DNA of 10,974 bases, from assembly GCA_013203755.1 (NCBI GenBank), contig JABMPI010000663.1, positions 1 through 10,974 of the forward strand. The letters run 5' to 3'. This document shows positions 6,073-10,974 of the stretch, piece by piece. This DNA is from Bacteroidota bacterium (GTDB lineage Bacteria; Bacteroidota; Bacteroidia; Bacteroidales; Prolixibacteraceae). Each line of letters starts with the position of its first letter. Within the stretch, counting starts at the first letter, position 1. The position numbers and the translations under genes were made by a program. Under the pieces are notes generated by a model. That model did no database searches. It saw only the letters and a program-made list of their open reading frames with translations, and was not told where the DNA came from.

Positions 6073-6145
6073 AATAAAGAAAATTCGATAAGCGGCTTCT
6101 TTGCCGAAATAAAGTTGGTGGAATACTTTAAGAATTTTCTTTATT
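6073..6145. repeat. 14-bp perfect inverted repeat with nested hairpin
   Basis: AATAAAGAAAATTC at 6073-6086 is exactly complementary to GAATTTTCTTTATT at 6132-6145. The 45-base interior contains a second stem, CGGC...GCCG (6093-6106). The nested symmetry resembles a very small non-autonomous mobile element or a palindromic unit. No transposase or target duplication is visible. Confidence 0.55.
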
Positions 6146-6349
6146 GGCAGGAAGTTAAAAATAGAAGTAAGACAAACTTCAATTGGGTACTCTACTTCTC
6201 TTGATATCTTTTTGATTTTTTTTATCCATACAAATTTCTTGTTTATTATCTTGCCCCCCAAAGGAACAAGCATACAATTTTCAATACATAGAAAGATTTT
6301 TAAGCATTTCCTGTCTTGATACTTGCATCTTGATTCTAACTCTTAAAAA

Positions 6350-8665
6350 ATGAAAGTTTGTATTGCAGAGAAACCCAGTGTAGCTAAAGAAATTGCGCAG
6401 GTAATTGGTGCCAACACACGTAAGGATGGATATTTTGAGGGGAATGGTTATCAGGTTACCTGGACATTTGGACATTTTTGTACGCTTTTACCCCCCGAGG
6501 ATTATAAACCGGAATGGAAACGGTGGGATTTAAATACACTGCCCATGCTTCCCGAGCGCTTTGAAACCAAGGTAATGAGTGATAATAGCGGGGTGAAAAA
6601 ACAGTTTAATGTTATTAAAAACCTGTTTGATAAAGCATCTCTGGTTATTAATTGCGGTGATGCAGGGCAGGAGGGCGAATTGATTCAGCGATGGGTAATA
6701 AAACAAGCTGAGTATAAAGGGCCGGTACAACGGCTATGGATCTCGTCGTTAACTACCGAAGCCATTAGAGCAGGTTTTGGCAATCTTAAATCTGCGTCGG
6801 AATTCGATAACCTATATTATGCCGGCAGTTCCCGAGCCATTGGCGATTGGTTATTAGGAATGAATGCCACCCGGCTTTATACATTGAAGTATGGTGGTTT
6901 CAAACAAGTATTGTCCGTTGGAAGGGTACAAACGCCTACCTTGGCTATGCTCGTAAACCGTCATCACGAGATAGAAAAATTTCAACCCAAACCGTATTGG
7001 GAATTGCAGACTTTATACCGCGAAACTGTTTTTAATAATACGGAAGGTCGGTTTTTTACAAAAGAAGATGGCGAAAAGCTACTCAATCAGGTTACCGGAA
7101 AAGATTTGTTAATTACTGCCATTGATAAGAAAGAAGGAAAGGAATATGCACCAAAATTATTTGACCTTACCAGTGTTCAGGTGTATTGTAATAACAAATT
7201 TGGATTCACCGCAGAGGATACATTAAAACTGGTGCAGCGCTTATACGAGATGAAAGTGGTTTCGTACCCGCGGGTGGATACTACTTTTTTGCCCAACGAC
7301 ATGTATCCGAAAATCCCAAATATTTTAAAGGGACTTTCCAACTATGCCGCATTTACCGAACCTGTTTTGCGGAGAGCTATTCGAAAATCGGCAAAAGTTT
7401 TCAACGACAAAAAGGTTACCGATCACCATGCAATTATTCCTACAGGAGAGCAGAAACTTTTAAACGCCGAGGAGCAAAAAGTATATGATATTATTGTTAG
7501 AAGATTTATAGCTGTTTTTTATCCCGATTGTAAAGTAGCCAAAACGCAGGTTAACGCCGAAGTAGAAACGGTAAAGTTTGTAGCCACCGGAAAAGAGATA
7601 CTGGAAGAGGGTTGGCGTATTCTTTTTGCTAAGGAGAAAAAGGGCAGTGACGGAGAAGAGAACAAAGCAGAGGATGATGAACGCTTTCTTCCCACTTTTG
7701 AAAAAGGAGAACATGGATCGCACAAACCCAGTTTTATAGAAAAAACAACCAAGCCGCCCAACAATTACACAGAAGCATCTTTGCTTCGTGCCATGGAAAC
7801 AGCAGGGAAACAGGTGGAAGATGATGAACTCCGGGATTTGATGAAAGCCAACGGCATTGGAAGACCATCTACCCGTGCCAATATAATTGAAACACTGTTC
7901 AGACGGAAATACACTGTACGAAGAAAAAAGCAGGTGATTCCAACAACGATGGGAATTCAACTGATTGGCACCATTCAAAACGAATTGCTCAAATCTGCTG
8001 AACTAACCGGGCAATGGGAGAAACAATTAAAAGAGATAGAGCAGGGGGAATTTAGTGCCAAACAATTTATCTTTAATATGAAGAAGATGGTGCATGCCCT
8101 GGTTTATGAAGTTCGTATGGAAAGGGGTAAACCAAAACTTGCTACAGATGAACCGATAACTAAAAAAGCACCGGTTAAAACTGTACCGATTAAGTCTGGA
8201 GCTGTTGGGACAGAATGCCCAAAATGTTCAAAAGGGAAAGTCCTAAAAGGTAAAAATGCCTATGGTTGTAACCAATGGAAAGAGGGATGTGATTTTAGAG
8301 TTCCTTTTGTATTTATGGATAAAAAATTAACCGACAAACAAGTTCAAAGGCTTATTGAAAAGAAGGCGACTACTATGATAAAGGGATTCGTTGCGAATGA
8401 TAAAAAAGTGGAGGGCATATTAAAACTAACTCCATTGTTTGAAATAGAATTTGAAAATAAGACCGTTGTACTTCCCAAAAAAGAAAGCAGTATGCCACCC
8501 TGCCCGAAATGTGGTGTTGGTACGCTCATTAAAGGAAAAACTGCTTACGGCTGTAGTAACTGGAAATCGGGTTGTGATTTTCGATTTTCGTTTGTAGATA
8601 TAAAATTAAAAGCCAATGGCAGGCCACTTACAAAAGAATTGGTTTTAGAGATAATTGGTGGCTAG
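6350..8665 (+). CDS. topB: DNA topoisomerase III (type IA)
   Basis: The 771-residue enzyme cuts and reseals one DNA strand to decatenate and relax DNA. The TOPRIM domain opens the protein (CIAEKPSVAKEIA, Glu7) and contains INCGDAGQEGELIQ, with Asp104, Glu108 and Glu110. Core motifs follow: GDWLLGMNATR at 165-175, VGRVQTPT at 190-197, the active site SYPRVDTTFLP with catalytic Tyr306 and Arg308, and NGIGRPSTRANI at 501-512. The C-terminus carries two zinc-finger-like repeats with identical spacing (Cys623/626/640/647 and Cys718/721/735/742, both C-x2-C-x13-C-x6-C). In most type IA enzymes the TOPRIM signature is DxDxE; here the second Asp is Gly106, which I believe is usual in Bacteroidota TopB. 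Start at 6350 follows a TCTTAAAAA leader. Length and motifs indicate an intact gene, chromosomal or of former mobile-element origin. Confidence 0.96.
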   Translation: MKVCIAEKPSVAKEIAQVIGANTRKDGYFEGNGYQVTWTFGHFCTLLPPEDYKPEWKRWDLNTLPMLPERFETKVMSDNSGVKKQFNVIKNLFDKASLVINCGDAGQEGELIQRWVIKQAEYKGPVQRLWISSLTTEAIRAGFGNLKSASEFDNLYYAGSSRAIGDWLLGMNATRLYTLKYGGFKQVLSVGRVQTPTLAMLVNRHHEIEKFQPKPYWELQTLYRETVFNNTEGRFFTKEDGEKLLNQVTGKDLLITAIDKKEGKEYAPKLFDLTSVQVYCNNKFGFTAEDTLKLVQRLYEMKVVSYPRVDTTFLPNDMYPKIPNILKGLSNYAAFTEPVLRRAIRKSAKVFNDKKVTDHHAIIPTGEQKLLNAEEQKVYDIIVRRFIAVFYPDCKVAKTQVNAEVETVKFVATGKEILEEGWRILFAKEKKGSDGEENKAEDDERFLPTFEKGEHGSHKPSFIEKTTKPPNNYTEASLLRAMETAGKQVEDDELRDLMKANGIGRPSTRANIIETLFRRKYTVRRKKQVIPTTMGIQLIGTIQNELLKSAELTGQWEKQLKEIEQGEFSAKQFIFNMKKMVHALVYEVRMERGKPKLATDEPITKKAPVKTVPIKSGAVGTECPKCSKGKVLKGKNAYGCNQWKEGCDFRVPFVFMDKKLTDKQVQRLIEKKATTMIKGFVANDKKVEGILKLTPLFEIEFENKTVVLPKKESSMPPCPKCGVGTLIKGKTAYGCSNWKSGCDFRFSFVDIKLKANGRPLTKELVLEIIGG

Positions 8666-8691
8666 GATATAAATAAGATAATATGGTTTTC

Positions 8692-8721
8692 CCTCAGGGG
8701 ATAAATTGTTGCTGAGGTTTT
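8692..8721 (+). terminator. Rho-independent terminator-like hairpin after topB
   Basis: CCTCAG (8692-8697) and CTGAGG (8712-8717) form a six-pair stem around a 14-base loop, followed by TTTT. It starts 26 bp after the topB stop. The U-run is short, so termination may be partial; the adjoining double-hairpin repeat could help. Confidence 0.5.
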
Positions 8722-8731
8722 ACTTTCCTCT

Positions 8732-8776
8732 CCCTCTCTACGCGTAGAGAGGGACGATAATGTCGAAGACATTATC
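8732..8776. repeat. Palindromic interspersed repeat, two back-to-back hairpins
   Basis: 8732-8753 is a perfect 22-bp palindrome, with arm CCCTCTCTACG. Two bases later GATAATGTC and GACATTATC (8756-8764, 8768-8776) form a second perfect stem around GAA. Weak complementarity of the flanks (about 8715-8731 with 8777-8790) would join both in a cloverleaf. Elements beginning CCTCTCCCTCTCTACGCG and ending CAGGGTGAGTT recur in Bacteroidota genomes as far as I recall, so this is probably a REP-like repeat. It sits between convergent genes, the usual place, and may act as a two-way terminator. Confidence 0.7.
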
Positions 8777-8791
8777 AGGGTGAGTTACCTA

Positions 8792-10657
8792 CTAATTCTT
8801 CAATTCAATAACAGAAATAATATTTGAAAACTCCGCATTACAATAAATCAAATAAGTGTTTTTCAGATTTGTAAGTATCTCTTTTAACCTCTCTTCTGTT
8901 ATTCCAGGATATACTTTTATTAGGTCTGAATACAATTCAATAAAAGTAATCACCTTTTGCTCAGCTGCTTTCAGAACAGACGCATATTCCGGTTCTCCAA
9001 ATACCGTATTTTCTATTTCTTCATCATTGCAATACTCTGTATAATAATAGACGCCATTGTTCTCCTGAATTGTATAACGAAACGAATTGGTTTTATAATA
9101 CTCCTCTATTTTAATTAGCTTGTTCCATTCTTTAACATTGGCTGGTGCATTTTTTTCATATCTGAACAGGTGAAAGCGCTCTTCACTATTGGAGAAATAA
9201 TCGGGCAGCAAGTAGGTGAAATCATCTTTGTCGTATTTTTTTCTTTCATCAACAGACATTAACGAATGGTATTTTGACATGGACGACAGAACCAAACTTA
9301 CATAAGTATGCGAAAATGAAACAATACTGTTGTTATAAAAAAATCGTAAAAAGTGGAGGTTGTTTATGCTTTCCTGCACGTCCTCTTCTGTTTCGCCCGG
9401 CACGTGTTTAATTACATTTACCAAAGGCGAAATTCCGTTCGTCAACGAATATTTAACAAAAAACAGATTGTCGGAAAAAGTATTGCTTTTGTTCATCTTC
9501 TTTAGCAGTGAATCGGTAAGTGCATCGTAACCAATAAAAATATTTTTAAATCCGGCTATGGCCATTTTTTCCATCAATCGGGCATTGAATAGGATATTGG
9601 GTATTATCTCCGCCCAAAACAGAAAATCCTCTTCGGTTTCGTATTTCAACGCGATAATTAAGTCTAACAATTTTTCGAAATGTGCTAAGTTGCCAAAGGT
9701 GTCGCTATCCACAAAACTAAAGGTTGTAAACCCATATTTGTTGGTTAGTTGCTCAATTTCGTTTACAACACACTCGGGACTTCTGGCTCTTAATTTATAA
9801 CCCTGATTAAAATCGCAAAATTTGCATTTTCTCCAATGGCAGGAACGGATGGTGTTTATGGGAAGGCTTATCCGATCATTTTCTTCACAATCCGGGTGGT
9901 TGTTTACAAAATCATCGTAGTCAGGAAAAATATAATTATCAAAATCCAAATACTTACTTTTATTCGTCGACGACTGTTTAATCGTCTCAGCTTCCCGATA
10001 CATCAAACGAGGAACAATACTGAAATCAGGAGTTTCTTTCTTTATTTGTCCTGTCAATTCAAGCAATGGATATTCACCTTCTCCCCAGGTTCCAAAATCA
10101 AAATCGCTACAAAGTTTCATGGCCTCTTGCGCCACGTCTTTGCTACCAAAACCACCTACAATAATTTTTACATCGGGAGCAATATTTTTTATCTCCCTGG
10201 CTAATATCATCCCCGGAATCCACTGATTGTACTTCGCACTAATACCAAAAAGTAAAACCTCGCCAAAATCAATTTCTTTAATTTCACGGCGAATAATTTC
10301 GAATATTTCCTCTTTTTTAGTTTGTAAAAAATCGGAATAATAATCGGGGTCGGTGGCTTTATAAGAAGTATCCAGTTGCTGAAGCAACGAAATAATTCGA
10401 TTGTTACCTTTTGTATTATTAGCCCAATCGTTAAGAATGGAAAGAAAAGGTAGAATTCTAATTTCTGTCTCTTCGCTATCTGTATATTCAGACATTACCG
10501 ACAATAAAAAATTCCAATATTTTACTTCTGTTTCAACCCCATTGTTAACCATGAATTTTTCAAGAATGGAAAGGGAGATAGAGGGAGTATTTATATCGGT
10601 TGGTGGCAGGCAGTTTAAGAGTATTTTCATTTGTTTATGATTTAAACAATTAACCAT
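8792..10657 (-). CDS. Radical SAM enzyme with cobalamin-binding-like domain, resembling RiPP-maturation enzymes
   Basis: The long form has 621 residues. Residues 10-210 are a B12-binding-like Rossmann region (LLFGISAKYNQW, then VKIIVGGFG, then GTWGEGEYPLLEL), without the DxHxxG cobalt-ligand motif. The radical SAM barrel follows, with the cluster motif RSCHWRKCKFCDFNQG. Cys273, Cys278 and Cys281 are spaced C-x4-C-x2-C, not the standard C-x3-C-x2-C. RARSPECVVNEI and FSFVDSDTFG come next. The C-terminal region (about 535-621) has a winged-helix-like pattern ending in IYCNAEFSNIISVIEL. The architecture resembles peptide-maturase families such as rSAM_ocin types that modify ribosomal peptides, but the substrate is unknown and no clear precursor is adjacent. 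Start choice: ATG at 10657, or more likely the internal ATG at 10630 (MKILLNCLPP), because the -7 box at 10671-10678 would start RNA only about seven bases before the first ATG. Confidence 0.88.
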   Translation of the reverse strand: MVNCLNHKQMKILLNCLPPTDINTPSISLSILEKFMVNNGVETEVKYWNFLLSVMSEYTDSEETEIRILPFLSILNDWANNTKGNNRIISLLQQLDTSYKATDPDYYSDFLQTKKEEIFEIIRREIKEIDFGEVLLFGISAKYNQWIPGMILAREIKNIAPDVKIIVGGFGSKDVAQEAMKLCSDFDFGTWGEGEYPLLELTGQIKKETPDFSIVPRLMYREAETIKQSSTNKSKYLDFDNYIFPDYDDFVNNHPDCEENDRISLPINTIRSCHWRKCKFCDFNQGYKLRARSPECVVNEIEQLTNKYGFTTFSFVDSDTFGNLAHFEKLLDLIIALKYETEEDFLFWAEIIPNILFNARLMEKMAIAGFKNIFIGYDALTDSLLKKMNKSNTFSDNLFFVKYSLTNGISPLVNVIKHVPGETEEDVQESINNLHFLRFFYNNSIVSFSHTYVSLVLSSMSKYHSLMSVDERKKYDKDDFTYLLPDYFSNSEERFHLFRYEKNAPANVKEWNKLIKIEEYYKTNSFRYTIQENNGVYYYTEYCNDEEIENTVFGEPEYASVLKAAEQKVITFIELYSDLIKVYPGITEERLKEILTNLKNTYLIYCNAEFSNIISVIELKN

Positions 10658-10659
10658 TT

Positions 10660-10842
10660 TTAGGTCAACACAAAAGTAGAAAAATATGGTGCAGATCGTT
10701 TTATTTTGAAAACTAGTTGGAATAGGTCTTCATCATTTTTGCTATTCCACGGATTTAATGTTGAAATATCGCGCAATTGTGATTCTAATTTTGTTGAATT
10801 TGAATTCACATAGATACAAATTTTAGATGTAAAAAAAATCAC
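10660..10842 (-). CDS. Doubtful 60-residue frame upstream of the radical SAM gene
   Basis: It runs from ATG at 10842 to TAA at 10660-10662, three bases before the first ATG of the radical SAM gene and on the same strand. The translation begins MIFFTSKICIYVNSN and contains ISTLNPWNSKNDEDLFQLVF. It has no recognisable leader motif, double-glycine site, or repeated core residues of the kind seen in modified-peptide precursors. The promoter-like box for the radical SAM gene lies inside its last codons, which argues for noncoding DNA. I list it because its position is the one expected for a precursor peptide. Confidence 0.2.
   Translation of the reverse strand: MIFFTSKICIYVNSNSTKLESQLRDISTLNPWNSKNDEDLFQLVFKIKRSAPYFSTFVLT
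10671..10678 (-). promoter_or_regulatory. -7 promoter box TACTTTTG for the radical SAM gene
   Basis: On the minus strand this reads TACTTTTG, an exact TAnnTTTG match and identical to the box upstream of the 214-residue gene. A TTTG at the proper upstream spacing is not evident. Transcription would start near 10664, leaving about 33 bases before the internal ATG at 10630. This supports that start over the one at 10657. Confidence 0.4.
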
Positions 10843-10974
10843 TTCAAAATACTAAAGTTGTTGGAGCATCATGTTCGAAATGTTTAAAAGGGAAATTTTT
10901 TTTGCTTTTCAGAGCGGACTCAAGTTTCAGGTATAAAGTTTAAAATTGAATTCAAAACATACTTTGTACTACAC
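10679..10974. other. Right-hand edge, no secure gene
   Basis: A/T-rich DNA with only the doubtful 60-residue frame and a 22-residue plus-strand frame from 10871. No RNA gene or strong repeat is seen. Any gene to the right lies beyond the window. Confidence 0.35.

Larger units (their letters stand above)
5855..6349. other. Divergent intergenic region filled with palindromic repeats
   Basis: This gap separates the CBM9-like gene from topB and should contain both promoters, but I see no clean TTTG/TAnnTTTG pair. Instead it holds three clustered inverted repeats between 5995 and 6145 and a small GAAGT/ACTTC hairpin just beyond. A 120-residue minus-strand frame (5911-6273) spans the repeats, but its sequence looks like translated repeat DNA and I do not call it. 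Confidence 0.5.

Noticed and set aside
5911..6273. 120-codon minus-strand frame
   Set aside because: Spans three palindromes; the middle part is translated repeat sequence, and no start context or domain is seen.
7460..7978. 172-codon minus-strand frame inside topB
   Set aside because: Antisense shadow of a clearly conserved gene.
10871..10939. 22-codon plus-strand frame near the right edge
   Set aside because: Too short, with no promoter and no recognisable peptide features.

Overview
The window looks like a chromosomal stretch from a member of the Bacteroidota, probably a free-living or sediment-type relative of the Marinilabiliales/Prolixibacteraceae. This placement is an inference. It rests on AT-rich DNA, start codons preceded by A/T-rich leaders instead of Shine-Dalgarno sequences, promoter boxes of the Bacteroidota TTTG/TAnnTTTG type, a topoisomerase III of the Bacteroidota kind, and palindromic repeats between genes.

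Five full-length genes are secure. They are a 214-residue helical protein of unknown function (minus strand, 1467-2111), a secreted SMP-30/gluconolactonase-like beta-propeller (plus, 2806-3810), a secreted or membrane-anchored CBM9-like protein (minus, 4889-5854), topB for DNA topoisomerase III (plus, 6350-8665), and a large radical SAM enzyme with a cobalamin-binding-like N-terminal domain (minus, 8792 to about 10630). They do not form an operon. Orientation alternates from gene to gene, and intergenic gaps are long except between the convergent topB and radical SAM genes.

Region by region: 1-1160 holds a 30-residue single-pass membrane peptide with a good Bacteroidota promoter, a 99-residue membrane-anchored orphan converging on it, a truncated membrane reading frame, and two adjacent hairpins. 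1171-1447 is a degenerate 21-bp tandem repeat just 3' of the 214-residue gene. 2112-2805 is noncoding apart from a promoter-like box and a palindrome in the leader of that gene. 3811-4888 is a gene graveyard with a frameshifted short-chain dehydrogenase tail and two further decayed coding fragments. 5855-6349, between divergent genes, is packed with palindromes. 8666-8791, between convergent genes, carries a terminator-like hairpin and a double-hairpin repeat. 10658-10974 is the leader of the radical SAM gene plus a doubtful 60-residue frame.

Functionally, the SMP-30-like and CBM9-like proteins fit extracytoplasmic carbohydrate metabolism, and TopB handles DNA decatenation. The radical SAM protein resembles enzymes that modify ribosomally made peptides, but no convincing precursor gene is visible. 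The best candidates for something new are this orphan radical SAM enzyme, the promoter-driven 30-residue membrane peptide, the 21-bp array, and the paired hairpins at 669-788. None can be shown from sequence alone to be an undescribed system.
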